The position numbers were made by a program, and so were the translations under genes. Below the pieces are notes generated by a model. It was not told the origin of the DNA and searched no databases. It saw only the letters and a program-made list of their open reading frames with translations. A stretch of DNA of 38,930 nt from an uncultured Anaerobiospirillum sp. (GTDB lineage: Bacteria; Pseudomonadota; Gammaproteobacteria; Enterobacterales; Succinivibrionaceae). The stretch's first letter is position 1. The number at the start of each line of letters is the position of its first letter. Positions 1 to 8,804 of the stretch are shown here, piece by piece. Location: assembly GCA_944389785.1 (NCBI GenBank), contig CALXNP010000012.1, forward strand, positions 1 through 38,930. Reading direction: 5' to 3'.

Positions 1-1308
1 AGCAATTTGCTCTATAGATGTAACAGATCTTTGTATAGACTTATGTTGCAAATCACTAGAACTTAATAGACGTTGCATAGATTCATTTAAATTATCTGTT
101 TGCTCACTTAAGTTATTAGCATAATCTTTTGAGGCTAACAAATTATTACGCATTTCTTGTCCTAAACTATTAATTGCTAACTCTGCATTTGCTTTAGCTT
201 GACTAATTTCCTTAGTAAAATCTAAAGATTGGTAAGATTTTAATAAGCTTAATAAGTTATCTAAATTAGATCCAATTTTTTGTTCAAGGCTATTTAGCAT
301 AGCATTTAATACATTAAGTAAATGTTTTAATTGCGGGTTAATAGCATCAGCATTAATTCTAACAGCTAAATTACCTTTATCAATTTGACCTACAGCATCT
401 ACTACAGCATTAATAGCACTATCATCAAGCTCAAAAGCTTTTTTGCTTTTAATAACATTATCTTTAATTAATTTTGATATAGTGGCAAATTCATCTTTAG
501 AGTCAATATCAACAAATTGAATGTTTTTAATTTCATGGTTAAAGTATTTAAAGAAATTATTGATATTGTAACTAAGTTGCTGCATGCTATAAGTAATGTT
601 TTTATAAAATAAGCAAAATAGAGGTGTTGCAATAATAATAAAACAGATAAAAGCAATGATAAAACCTTGGTTAATATTTGATTTAATATTATCTGTTATT
701 TTTTGCGAAATACTATTTGCATAAGGTTCTAAAGTATCTATGTATACGCCAGTTGAAATCCAAATATTTTGTGTATTAGGTATTATGGTTGCATATCCTA
801 CTTTTTGAGCAGGCACTAAAGAACCATCTGGCATTGGTTTTGAAAAAGTAAAATAAACAAATTTAGTTTTATAGTTTTGTTCTTTGGCAGTAGCAAACAA
901 CTCTCTAACATAGTAAACACCATTTTCATCTTTAGCATCATACAAAGACTTTCCTATTAAATCTTTACGATTAGGATGAGCTACTGCAATATGTTCTTTA
1001 TATACAAAAAAATAACCAGATTTATCATTTTCAAATCTAAATTTTTCAATGGCTTGAGCTATAACAGCTATTTGTTCTTTTTCTTCTAAACCAATAACAA
1101 GATCGCCTAATAAATTAGCAGCACTATCTGTTGTTAGTTTTACTTTTTGTTCAATTTCACTTTGAATCAGATTTTTTATCTGCAAATTAGTGGAATTAAC
1201 TATATTAGCTTCATTAATTAAGATTATGACAACTAGAATTAGAAAGCTAACAGATAGGCTTGCAGCTAATACAGCTATTTTAGCTTTTAAGGATAGTTTT
1301 TTAAACAT
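1..1308 (-). CDS. Methyl-accepting chemotaxis protein with single Cache domain (5' part only)
   Basis: A membrane chemoreceptor whose gene runs off the left edge, so only the first 436 residues are visible and the methyl-accepting, CheA/CheW-contacting hairpin tip is missing. The ATG is at 1308-1306, with a plausible AAAGG ribosome site 10 bases upstream. Visible in order: TM1 at about residues 10-32; a periplasmic sCache_2-type domain at about 40-205 with the hallmark segments DKSGYFFVY (95-103), VAHPNRKDLIGKSL and ISTGVYID (184-191); TM2 at about 215-235; then a HAMP-like linker and helical signalling region. The cytoplasmic segment contains GNLAVRI and YQSLDFTKEI, phrases I associate with Campylobacterota receptors. 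sCache_2 domains usually bind small organic acids or similar ligands; the ligand here cannot be named. No chemotaxis genes are adjacent in the window. Family is confident, ligand unknown. Confidence 0.93.
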   Translation of the reverse strand, partial: MFKKLSLKAKIAVLAASLSVSFLILVVIILINEANIVNSTNLQIKNLIQSEIEQKVKLTTDSAANLLGDLVIGLEEKEQIAVIAQAIEKFRFENDKSGYFFVYKEHIAVAHPNRKDLIGKSLYDAKDENGVYYVRELFATAKEQNYKTKFVYFTFSKPMPDGSLVPAQKVGYATIIPNTQNIWISTGVYIDTLEPYANSISQKITDNIKSNINQGFIIAFICFIIIATPLFCLFYKNITYSMQQLSYNINNFFKYFNHEIKNIQFVDIDSKDEFATISKLIKDNVIKSKKAFELDDSAINAVVDAVGQIDKGNLAVRINADAINPQLKHLLNVLNAMLNSLEQKIGSNLDNLLSLLKSYQSLDFTKEISQAKANAELAINSLGQEMRNNLLASKDYANNLSEQTDNLNESMQRLLSSSDLQHKSIQRSVTSIEQIA

Positions 1309-1819
1309 AAGAAGAAAACCTTTGTATATATTAGATTAATACTAGATAGTACTAGTTATGGTTTTACTAGATATTAAAATATATTTAAGTTTTGAATGAT
1401 TAATATTATCACATTTTTTTATCTTATAAAATAGTTAAAATTCATCAAATATGGCCTTTGGATAAGTCTGCGTAACTTCACAAAATAACACTCACACTAT
1501 TTACTTTAATAAACAACTTATTGATTTTAAATTAACCTGATAAGTAGTATTTTTATAGTTATATAAAAAATGTGATCTTAAACAGACTTATCCAAAGGCC
1601 ATATTTATCAAATGACAGCAATTATTACAAAATAGACATATCGTTATTTATTTTTACTATAGTTTTTTAGTTACCGTTGTTCTGTTTGATTTTTATTTAT
1701 TTATATATTAATTAATATCTATTTTATTTTTAAAAAATTATTTTAAATTTGATTAAACAAGCCAAATTTATGATTAAGTGCTAAAATAAGCATAAATTTT
1801 TTTTCTTTGAGAGTGAAAC
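1309..1819. other. Gene-free AT-rich intergenic region between divergent chemoreceptor and gltX
   Basis: About 510 bases without a credible ORF, separating two divergently transcribed genes, so it must hold both promoters. It contains three TACTAG hexamers at 1340, 1350 and 1365 in the chemoreceptor leader, and an extended -10-like TGTGATAAT reading leftward at 1405-1413 with no good -35. It also holds the large inverted-repeat element at 1447-1606. The 200 bases before gltX are very AT-rich, with no promoter I can defend; gltX has a weak ribosome site, GAGAGTG, just before its ATG. Confidence 0.7.
1447..1606. repeat. MITE-like element: perfect 24-bp terminal inverted repeats around a 112-bp core
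   Basis: Bases 1447-1470 and 1583-1606 are perfect reverse complements; the central part reads ATGGCCTTTGGATAAGTCTG on the left and its complement on the right. The trinucleotide ATC sits directly outside both ends (1444-1446 and 1607-1609), which would fit a short target duplication. The next four bases, AAAT, also match, so ATCAAAT occurs as a direct repeat at 1444-1450 and 1607-1613. There is no ORF inside. The inner flank of the right arm (1566-1585) recurs in inverted orientation at 38874-38893. This fits a non-autonomous insertion-sequence derivative. The ends loosely recall IS256-type termini, but that is from memory and untested. A large transcript hairpin is the alternative. Confidence 0.6.
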
Positions 1820-3226
1820 ATGACTGTAAAAACAAGATTTGCTCCATCACCTACAGGTTATTTACACGTTGGTGGTGCTAGAACTGCATTATTTTCATGG
1901 CTATATGCTAGACATTGTGGTGGTGAGTTTGTGTTAAGAATTGAGGACACAGACTTAGAGCGCTCCACACAAAGCGCTACAGATGCTATTTTAGAGTCTA
2001 TGCAATGGCTCAATTTAAATTGGGATGAGGGTCCTTATTATCAAACTAAACGTTTTGATAGATACAAAGAAGTTATTGAGCAATTATTAAAAGAAGGTAA
2101 AGCTTATAAGTGTTATTGCTCTAAAGAACGTTTAGAGCAAATTCGTGAAGCTCAAATGCAACAAGGACTGAAACCTCGATATGATGGTCATTGTCGCGAT
2201 CAAAATATAGCCCATGAAGATGGTGCAAGTTATGTAGTGCGCTTTAAGAATCCACAAGAAGGTGTGGTAGCTTTTGATGATGCTATCAAAGGTCATATTG
2301 AATTTCAAAATAGTGAACTTGATGATTTTATTATTCAAAGATCAGATGGTAGTCCAACATATAATTTCTGTGTAGTAGTAGATGATATTGATATGGGCAT
2401 TACTCATGTTATAAGAGGTGATGATCATGTTAATAATACTCCACGTCAAATTAATTTATATCATGCTCTAAATGCTCCTGTACCTAAGTTTTGTCATGTT
2501 GCTATGATTTTAGGTGAGGATGGTGCTAAATTATCTAAACGACATGGTGCTGTAAGTGTAATGCAGTATCGCGAAGATGGCTATTTACCTGAAGCTTTAG
2601 TTAATTATTTACTAAGATTAGGCTTTAGTAATGGTGATCAAGAAATTTTCAGTCGTGAAGAAATGATTGAATTATTCAATTTAGATAAGCTTTCAAAAAG
2701 TGCTTCATCTTTTAGCATTAAAAAACTCAATTGGCTAAATGCCCATTACATGAAAACAATGGATCCTAATGTTGTTGGAGATGAGTTAGCTTGGCATTTA
2801 GCTAAATTAGGTGTTGATATTAGCACAGGTCCAAAACCTTGTGAGGTGGTAAAGTGCTATGCTGAACGTGCTCAAACTTTAAAAGAAATGGCACAAAAGG
2901 TTGTTTGCTATTATCAAGATCTTGATGAGTACGATGCTAAAGGTGTTAAAAAGTGGATGGTTGCAGGCAGTGTAGAGGTTTTAGAGCGTGCTTTAGAGGT
3001 AATTGATAAAGTAGAAAACTTTGAAGCAAAAGCATTAGATCTAGCCTTAGAGAATTTAGCCAAGGATATGGATATTGGTATGGGTAAGGTAGGTCAACCT
3101 TTACGTATGGCTTTAACTTATGGTCCAGCTTCACCTGGCATTGGTGATACTTTATGCTTAGTTGGTAAGGAAAAGGCTAAAGCTCGTATTGCTGCAGCAA
3201 TTGCATATTTTAAAGATAAGATTTAA
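1820..3226 (+). CDS. gltX: Glutamate--tRNA ligase
   Basis: A class I aminoacyl-tRNA synthetase that charges tRNA-Glu in the cytoplasm. The 468-residue length is normal for the bacterial family. The HIGH-type signature is HVGG at residues 16-19 after SPTGYL, and the KMSKS-type loop is KLSKR at 237-241. A cysteine pair in YKCYCSKE and a later HC in YDGHC sit where the zinc site lies in the E. coli enzyme. The C-terminal anticodon-binding helical domain is complete. The start is the ATG after GAGAGTGAAAC. It is the first gene of a tight run, with prfC beginning two bases after its stop codon. Whether it also charges tRNA-Gln cannot be decided here, because no glnS or gatCAB is in view. Confidence 0.97.
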   Translation: MTVKTRFAPSPTGYLHVGGARTALFSWLYARHCGGEFVLRIEDTDLERSTQSATDAILESMQWLNLNWDEGPYYQTKRFDRYKEVIEQLLKEGKAYKCYCSKERLEQIREAQMQQGLKPRYDGHCRDQNIAHEDGASYVVRFKNPQEGVVAFDDAIKGHIEFQNSELDDFIIQRSDGSPTYNFCVVVDDIDMGITHVIRGDDHVNNTPRQINLYHALNAPVPKFCHVAMILGEDGAKLSKRHGAVSVMQYREDGYLPEALVNYLLRLGFSNGDQEIFSREEMIELFNLDKLSKSASSFSIKKLNWLNAHYMKTMDPNVVGDELAWHLAKLGVDISTGPKPCEVVKCYAERAQTLKEMAQKVVCYYQDLDEYDAKGVKKWMVAGSVEVLERALEVIDKVENFEAKALDLALENLAKDMDIGMGKVGQPLRMALTYGPASPGIGDTLCLVGKEKAKARIAAAIAYFKDKI

Positions 3227-3228
3227 TC

Positions 3229-4815
3229 ATGGCAAATTTTAAAGAAGAAATACAAAAAAGAAGAACTTTTGCAATTATCTCTCACCCTGATGCTGGTAAA
3301 ACTACAATTACAGAAAAAGTTTTACTTTTTGGTAGTGTTATTCAAAGAGCAGGTGAGGTCAAAGGCCGAGGTTCTACTGGTTCATTTGCTAAGTCAGATT
3401 GGATGGCTATGGAAAAAGAGCGTGGTATTTCAGTTACCACCTCTGTGATGCAATTTCCTTATAATGGCTGTATTGTCAATCTATTAGATACACCAGGACA
3501 CGAGGACTTTTCTGAAGATACTTATCGTGTGCTTACTGCAGTGGATAGTGCTTTAATGGTTATTGATGCGGCAAAGGGTGTTGAGGATCGTACTCGTAAA
3601 CTTATGGAGGTTACTCGTTTACGTACTACTCCTATTTTAACCTTTATGAATAAGCTAGATAGAGAGACACGTGATCCTCTTGAGCTTTTAGATGAGGTTG
3701 AAAAAGAGTTAAATATCCTTTGTGCTCCTGTTACTTGGCCAATTGGTTCTGGTAAGTCATTTAAAGGTATCTATCACATCTTAAATGATGAAACTTATCT
3801 ATATCACTCCGGTGAAGGTTTTCATATACAAGAAAAAAGAGTGATTAAAGGTATTGACAATAGTGATTTAGATGTTGCTGTCGGTGAGGATTTAGCTGCT
3901 AAATTACGTGAGGATCTTGAGTTAATTGAAGGTGGCTCAAATAGTTTTGATTTAGAAGCTTTTAGAGCTGGTGATTTAACTCCTGTATTTTTTGGTACAG
4001 CCTTAGGTAACTTTGGTGTAGATTGTATGCTTGATGGTTTAACTTCATGGGCTCCACCTCCAACACCTCGTAAGAGTGATGTAAGAGAGGTTAGTGCTGA
4101 TGATGATAAATTCACTGGTTTTATCTTTAAGATACAGGCTAATATGGATCCAAAGCATAGAGATAGAATTGCTTTTATGCGTATAGTTTCAGGCCAGTAT
4201 CAAAAAGGTATGAAGATGCACCATGTTAGAATTGGACGTGATGTACAAGTCTCAGATGCAGTAACCTTTATGGCTGGTCAAAGAGAAATGGCTCAAGAGG
4301 CTGTAGCAGGCGATATTATAGGTATTCATAATCATGGTACCATCAGAATCGGTGATACCTTTAGTGAAGGTGAAAAACTACGTTTTAGTGGTATTCCTAA
4401 TTTTGCTCCTGAGCTATTTAGACGTATACGTTTAAAAGATCCTTTAAAGCAAAAGCAACTACTAAAAGGTTTAGTTCAGTTATCAGAAGAGGGTGCTGTA
4501 CAGGTTTTTAGACCTATTATGAGCAACGATCTTATTGTTGGTGCTGTTGGTGTACTGCAATTTGATGTAGTGGTATCTCGCTTAAAGCATGAATATAATG
4601 TTGATGCTATATATGAAAATGTACAGGTAAGTACTGCTCGTTGGGTAATTAGTGATGATGCTAAAGCTATTGAAGAATTAAAAGATAAAGTTCCTCAAGC
4701 ATTGGCCTTAGATGGTGGTGATAACTTAACTTACTTGGCAAGTTCAAATGTTAATTTGTCACTAACTATTGAGCGTTATCCTAAGATTAATTTTAGTGCT
4801 ACTCGTGAGCATTAA
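3229..4815 (+). CDS. prfC: Peptide chain release factor 3
   Basis: RF3 is a translational GTPase that recycles RF1/RF2 from the ribosome after peptide release. The 528 residues match the family length. Visible G motifs are SHPDAGKTT near the N-terminus (P-loop), a switch region with the RGISV segment, DTPGHEDF (G3) and NKLD (G4); the RF3-type domains II and III follow. The start is the ATG two bases past the gltX stop. I see no clear ribosome site, so translation is probably coupled to gltX. The last 11 bases overlap the likely GTG start of the TatD-family gene. In E. coli prfC lies in the same region as yjjV, serB and radA, and this cluster keeps that association. Confidence 0.97.
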   Translation: MANFKEEIQKRRTFAIISHPDAGKTTITEKVLLFGSVIQRAGEVKGRGSTGSFAKSDWMAMEKERGISVTTSVMQFPYNGCIVNLLDTPGHEDFSEDTYRVLTAVDSALMVIDAAKGVEDRTRKLMEVTRLRTTPILTFMNKLDRETRDPLELLDEVEKELNILCAPVTWPIGSGKSFKGIYHILNDETYLYHSGEGFHIQEKRVIKGIDNSDLDVAVGEDLAAKLREDLELIEGGSNSFDLEAFRAGDLTPVFFGTALGNFGVDCMLDGLTSWAPPPTPRKSDVREVSADDDKFTGFIFKIQANMDPKHRDRIAFMRIVSGQYQKGMKMHHVRIGRDVQVSDAVTFMAGQREMAQEAVAGDIIGIHNHGTIRIGDTFSEGEKLRFSGIPNFAPELFRRIRLKDPLKQKQLLKGLVQLSEEGAVQVFRPIMSNDLIVGAVGVLQFDVVVSRLKHEYNVDAIYENVQVSTARWVISDDAKAIEELKDKVPQALALDGGDNLTYLASSNVNLSLTIERYPKINFSATREH

Positions 4816-5527
4816 GTTTAAACCTATAGATAGCCATTTACACCTTAGCATGCAGCAAGATGCTAAGGCTTTTTTAGCAAAGCATGCTCAAAGTGTAGAT
4901 GGTTTTATTAGTGCCTCAATTTCTTATCAAGATAGCTTGGCAAATATTAAGTTAGCTAATTTATCTTCAAAAATTAAAGTGTTTGTAGGTGTACATCCCT
5001 TTAATGTTTTGCAAGAAAATTTTGATGCTGCAGCTTTTAGTTCTTTATTAAAGAATAAACAAGTAATTGGTATTGGAGAATGTGGTTTAGATAAACGTTA
5101 TGCACGTAAGGCACAATTAACTTTATTAAAAGCACAATTAGAATTAGCTATAGCTTTAAATAAATGTGTGTGTATACATTTATATGGTATGCATCAAGAT
5201 TTAATTTCATTATTAAAATACTATAATTCATCTTTAAAGCTTATAATACATGATTTCATAGGCAGCTTAGAGCTTATGCAGATTTATAGTAAATACAATC
5301 TCAAGTTTTCTTTAAGTCCTCGTGGTCTAAAAAGCAAAAAATTAGCACAAGCTATAAGTATATGCCCAATAGATAAACTTTTAATTGAAAGTGATAATGA
5401 TGGCAGATATGATTATGATTCATCTTATTTATATCAATTAAGTAATTTTATCTCACAAGTTAAAGGATATGACTGTAGTAAAATCATACATGATAATACA
5501 CAACAAATAATACTAGGAGAATGGTAA
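4805..5527 (+). CDS. TatD-family metal-dependent hydrolase, YjjV-like
   Basis: A TIM-barrel metallohydrolase of the TatD DNase family, probably cytoplasmic. With a GTG start at 4805 it has 240 residues, slightly short for the family (about 260). Metal-site residues are all present: D9-S-H11-L-H13, E92 in GECGLD, H125 in CIHLY, H149 in IIHDF and D197 in ESDND. I chose the GTG because TatD proteins begin their H-x-H motif close to the N-terminus. The longer reading from TTG at 4769 only adds residues lying inside prfC. The gene overlaps prfC by 11 bases and abuts serB. The sequence is divergent: the second histidine region lacks the usual RDA after the His. YjjV is the best family guess from synteny; the substrate is unknown. 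Confidence 0.85.
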   Translation: MSIKFKPIDSHLHLSMQQDAKAFLAKHAQSVDGFISASISYQDSLANIKLANLSSKIKVFVGVHPFNVLQENFDAAAFSSLLKNKQVIGIGECGLDKRYARKAQLTLLKAQLELAIALNKCVCIHLYGMHQDLISLLKYYNSSLKLIIHDFIGSLELMQIYSKYNLKFSLSPRGLKSKKLAQAISICPIDKLLIESDNDGRYDYDSSYLYQLSNFISQVKGYDCSKIIHDNTQQIILGEW

Positions 5528-6397
5528 ATGGCATGTTTGTTTATAGCAAGCAATGAGAGTAATTTTAATTTAGAACAAGCTATAACTTTTATAAATAATT
5601 TGTTGGGTAGTAATTATATCTTTACCACTATACATAAATATGGACATAGTTGTGCTTATGTAGTTTGTGACTATAAAGAGCAAGATTATTTGAAACTAAA
5701 ACAAGCTATGCTTGATGGTCTGCTTAAATGTGATTTTATCTATCAAGAGCATAAAACGAGTTTAAATACACAAGGCATACTCTTAATGGATATGGATATG
5801 ACCACTGTGCAAATTGAGGGTATCGATGAAATAGCAAGGTTATATCATGTTTATGATGCTGTAGCTTCAATTACACATGAAGCTATGCAAGGTAAACTTG
5901 ATTTTGCTTCATCTTTAACTAAACGTGTAAGCTTACTACAAGGAGCTAGTGCAAATATTTTACAACAAGTAAAACATAATATGCCACAAACACAAGGTTT
6001 AGATTTATTGTTTAAGTGTATGGATTTGCATCAATGGAAAAAAGGTATTGCTTCTGGTGGCTTTACCCAATTAATTGCACAAATAGATGAGCAATACAAA
6101 TTAGATATGATTAAAGCAAATACTTTAGAAGTAGACAATGGTTATCTCACAGGTAAGGTAGTAGGACAAATTGTTGATGCTAAAGTTAAACAACAAGCTT
6201 TTTTACAGATGCAAAATGATTTTAATATAGATCCAAAACAAACTATTTGCTTAGGTGATGGTGCTAACGATTTATTAATGTTAAATTGTGCTGCTTTAGC
6301 TATTGCATATCATGCTAAACCAAAAGTAGTAGCAGAAGCTAAATTTGCTTTTAACTACTGTAGTCTAGAGGCTTTAGTGATCTATTTGGGCTTATAA
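5528..6397 (+). CDS. serB: Phosphoserine phosphatase
   Basis: A HAD-superfamily phosphatase that performs the last step of L-serine synthesis, O-phosphoserine to serine. The nucleophile motif is DMDMT at residues 88-92 (D88 nucleophile, D90 acid/base). The Mg-binding GDGANDL motif is at 243-249, and the GGF loop that follows a lysine-rich stretch is in between. The N-terminal ~80 residues form a divergent regulatory-like region corresponding to the extra N-terminal domain of E. coli SerB. At 289 residues it is shorter than the E. coli protein (322), and the difference lies in that N-terminus. AGGAGA at 5514-5519 gives a good ribosome site, and the ATG directly follows the TatD-family stop codon. 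It is followed by radA, as in E. coli. Confidence 0.95.
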   Translation: MACLFIASNESNFNLEQAITFINNLLGSNYIFTTIHKYGHSCAYVVCDYKEQDYLKLKQAMLDGLLKCDFIYQEHKTSLNTQGILLMDMDMTTVQIEGIDEIARLYHVYDAVASITHEAMQGKLDFASSLTKRVSLLQGASANILQQVKHNMPQTQGLDLLFKCMDLHQWKKGIASGGFTQLIAQIDEQYKLDMIKANTLEVDNGYLTGKVVGQIVDAKVKQQAFLQMQNDFNIDPKQTICLGDGANDLLMLNCAALAIAYHAKPKVVAEAKFAFNYCSLEALVIYLGL

Positions 6398-6428
6398 TGT
6401 AAGTTTATTATTAGTTTAAGGATTAATT

Positions 6429-7814
6429 ATGGCTAAAGCAAAAACAAGTGCTTATGTGTGTAGTAATTGTGGAGCTGAATACAGCAAATGGCAAGGACGC
6501 TGCCGTGAATGTGGTGAGTGGAATTGTATTAGTGAGGTAAGAATTGCCAAAGCCCCAGCACAAGCAGCAGCTCATGATGTTGTTATGCGCTCTTTAGGTG
6601 GTTTTGCTGGCGCTGCAGGTAGTGGTGTTTTTGATTTAAGTGCTGTAGATATTGAGCAAAAAAAGCGTATCTTAACTGGCTGCAGTGAGTTTGATAGAGT
6701 ATTAGGTGGGGGTATAGTTAAAGGTTCTGTAGTTTTAATTGGTGGTAATCCAGGAGCTGGTAAATCTACTTTATTACTGCAGACTGTATGTACTATTGCT
6801 GCAAATTATAAAGTTTTATATGTTACTGGAGAGGAATCTTTATCTCAAGTTGCTTTACGTGCAAAACGTATGAATTTAGTCACTGATAATGTAAAAATTG
6901 CAGCTGAAACCTCAATTGATACTATTTGTGAGTTAGCTACACAACTAAAACCAGATGTATTGATTATAGATTCTATACAAGTTATGTATGTTAGTGGTAT
7001 AGAGTCAGCTCCTGGATCTGTATCTCAAGTAAGAGAAAGTGCTGCAGCTTTGACACAATTTGCTAAAAAAACATCAGTTAGCGTATTTATGGTAGGTCAT
7101 GTTACAAAAGATGGTGCTATTGCAGGACCTAAGATTTTAGAGCATACAGTAGACTGTTCAGTTTTACTTGAAGCTAATAATGATAGCAGATTTAGAACTT
7201 TACGCTGTCATAAAAATCGTTTTGGTGCTGTTAATGAAATAGGGGTCTTTGCTATGATGGACACAGGTCTAAAAGAGGTTAAAAATCCATCAGCCATCTT
7301 TTTAAATCGTCAAGATGAAGTAGCAGCAGGTTCTGTTGCTACTGTAATCTGGGAGGGTACAAGACCATTACTAGTAGAATTACAAGTATTAGTAGATGCT
7401 TGTGTCTATGGTAATCCAAGACGTTTATCTATAGGCACTGATAGTAATAGATTATCTATGTTGTTATCAGTATTACATCGCCATGCTCATGTTTCTTTAT
7501 CTGATCAGGATGTATTTGTAAATATTGTAGGAGGCATTAAGATTGAAGAAACTTGTTATGATGTGCCTTTGGTCTTAGCTTTATTATCTTCATTTAATGA
7601 AAGACCAATAGATAGACGTACTATTGCTTTTGGTGAGATAGGTTTAACTGGGGAAATAAGACCTGTGCCATCTGGTCAAGAGCGTTTAAAAGAGGCTCTG
7701 AAACAAGGTTTTAATCGTGTGATTTTACCTAGAGATAATGCGCCTTTAAAGAAGATAGACAATGCTGAAATTGTATTAGTTAGGCGCATTGATGAGTTAT
7801 TAGATTTAATTTGA
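6429..7814 (+). CDS. radA: DNA repair protein RadA/Sms
   Basis: A RecA-like ATPase that drives branch migration during recombinational repair. The 461 residues match family length. Domains in order: a four-cysteine zinc finger (C11, C14, C25, C28), a RecA core with Walker A GGNPGAGKST at 105-114, the RadA-specific KNRFG motif at 262-266, and a C-terminal Lon-protease-like domain with GGIKIEE and FGEIGLTGEIRPV. AAGGAT ends five bases before the ATG. It ends the gltX-prfC-tatD-serB-radA run. Its last nine bases overlap the convergent PilZ gene, so the two transcripts meet tail to tail with no intervening terminator. Confidence 0.97.
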   Translation: MAKAKTSAYVCSNCGAEYSKWQGRCRECGEWNCISEVRIAKAPAQAAAHDVVMRSLGGFAGAAGSGVFDLSAVDIEQKKRILTGCSEFDRVLGGGIVKGSVVLIGGNPGAGKSTLLLQTVCTIAANYKVLYVTGEESLSQVALRAKRMNLVTDNVKIAAETSIDTICELATQLKPDVLIIDSIQVMYVSGIESAPGSVSQVRESAAALTQFAKKTSVSVFMVGHVTKDGAIAGPKILEHTVDCSVLLEANNDSRFRTLRCHKNRFGAVNEIGVFAMMDTGLKEVKNPSAIFLNRQDEVAAGSVATVIWEGTRPLLVELQVLVDACVYGNPRRLSIGTDSNRLSMLLSVLHRHAHVSLSDQDVFVNIVGGIKIEETCYDVPLVLALLSSFNERPIDRRTIAFGEIGLTGEIRPVPSGQERLKEALKQGFNRVILPRDNAPLKKIDNAEIVLVRRIDELLDLI

Positions 7815-8189
7815 GTGCATTAATTCATCTAATTCACGATTTAATAATGAGATGTCGCCTGTATTGTATTCAATAATCTTACGTAGGAAAGAAATTGAAC
7901 GTACATCGATATCCTCACATTGTAGACCCATATTGTTGTCCCTAGTATAACGACAGTTAACAGTCATTGTTACATGAGAAGTTGGATCAACTTTAAATTT
8001 TAATATATATCTGCCACCTTTAAATTTTGCTAAATCTTCATCTCTTAAGATACGAACTAAAGCACCCTTTAAAGATACGTCACATACGGTAACAGATACT
8101 GCTTCAGTACTTGGTGATGAGCTTGTTGTTAATGATCCTTCAAGATGTAGATTGACACGTGAATAACGTCTTCTATCATTTGAAACCAT
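7806..8189 (-). CDS. PilZ-domain protein (probable c-di-GMP receptor)
   Basis: A stand-alone PilZ domain of 127 residues, probably cytoplasmic and binding cyclic di-GMP. Both ligand motifs are intact: R7-x-x-x-R11 in RRRYSR near the N-terminus, and D37-x-S39-x-x-G42 in CDVSLKGA. The remaining beta barrel and C-terminal helix follow, with no output domain attached, so it would act by binding a partner. The start has a good ribosome site, AAGGGG, just upstream. It lies 21 bases downstream of rsd in the same direction, suggesting co-transcription with that sigma-70 regulator. Its 3' end overlaps radA on the opposite strand by nine bases. The controlled process cannot be told from the sequence. 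Confidence 0.9.
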   Translation of the reverse strand: MVSNDRRRYSRVNLHLEGSLTTSSSPSTEAVSVTVCDVSLKGALVRILRDEDLAKFKGGRYILKFKVDPTSHVTMTVNCRYTRDNNMGLQCEDIDVRSISFLRKIIEYNTGDISLLNRELDELMHSN

Positions 8190-8210
8190 TTATAAACCCC
8201 TTTTAAAATA

Positions 8211-8693
8211 TTATTTAATTAGTTTTAAACCAATAATTAGTCTATCTTCATTCTTAAATCTGATTTCTAGACATTTACCAACTTCTACAAGATCTCTATG
8301 AATACTCATAAGTTTGTTTTCATTAAGGTCTTGAGAATATACGTCATTAAAACGCATTAGGTATTCTGTAGTATTTTCTATCTTTGGCAACACACGTCTA
8401 GCAATAGACAATGATCTACCTGAAATTTCTTCCATTAAATGTAGAATTCTTGGATAGAGATCAAAATGACCAGTAGATAGATAGTCTACTAATTTGTCAC
8501 AAAAATCAGTTATATCGTTATAGTTTAATTTTCTATTATAGGTGCTTTTATCACCTTCAAGAACAGATGTAGATAAAACTTTCATATATAAAACCAAAAG
8601 CTCTTGCCTTGATTTTATCATGTCATTAATCCATGCAAATTTATCGTCAACATCTTGCAAGGAGGTGTTAAACCCATGCTGTAAATCAGTCAT
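8211..8693 (-). CDS. rsd: Rsd/AlgQ-family regulator of sigma-70
   Basis: An anti-sigma factor of the Rsd/AlgQ family, which binds the housekeeping sigma factor and frees core RNA polymerase in stationary phase. Residues 56-84 carry the family block: an LN pair, then DFCDKLVDYLS, GHF and YPRIL, closely parallel to E. coli Rsd. The C-terminal EIRFKNEDRLI matches the E. coli E-x-RF-x-x-ED-x-LI stretch. The 160 residues fit the family (about 158). A near-perfect AAGGAGG precedes the ATG. A PilZ gene follows after 21 bases. In E. coli rsd sits near yjaG and hupA, both also found within 8 kb here. The N-terminus is divergent, but the assignment is firm. Confidence 0.92.
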   Translation of the reverse strand: MTDLQHGFNTSLQDVDDKFAWINDMIKSRQELLVLYMKVLSTSVLEGDKSTYNRKLNYNDITDFCDKLVDYLSTGHFDLYPRILHLMEEISGRSLSIARRVLPKIENTTEYLMRFNDVYSQDLNENKLMSIHRDLVEVGKCLEIRFKNEDRLIIGLKLIK

Positions 8694-8752
8694 TTAAGCC
8701 TCCTTAAAAATTTAAACTAAATAACATTTTTGTAAATTCATTATAACATTAT

Positions 8753-8780
8753 ATTTTATCTATAAGTATAATGCAGACAA
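8753..8780 (-). promoter_or_regulatory. Candidate sigma-70 promoter of rsd-pilZ
   Basis: Reading leftward, TTGTCT (8780-8775) and TAAAAT (8758-8753) are separated by 16 bases and lie about 60 bases before the rsd start codon. Other AT-rich hexamers nearby, such as TATAAT-like runs at 8740-8750, are alternative -10 elements. Sequence match only. Confidence 0.35.
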
Positions 8781-8804
8781 ATTATGTTATGTGGTGCAAA
8801 ATTT

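Noticed and set aside
3822..4115. A 97-codon open frame antisense to prfC
   Set aside because: A shadow of a conserved gene, with no independent support.
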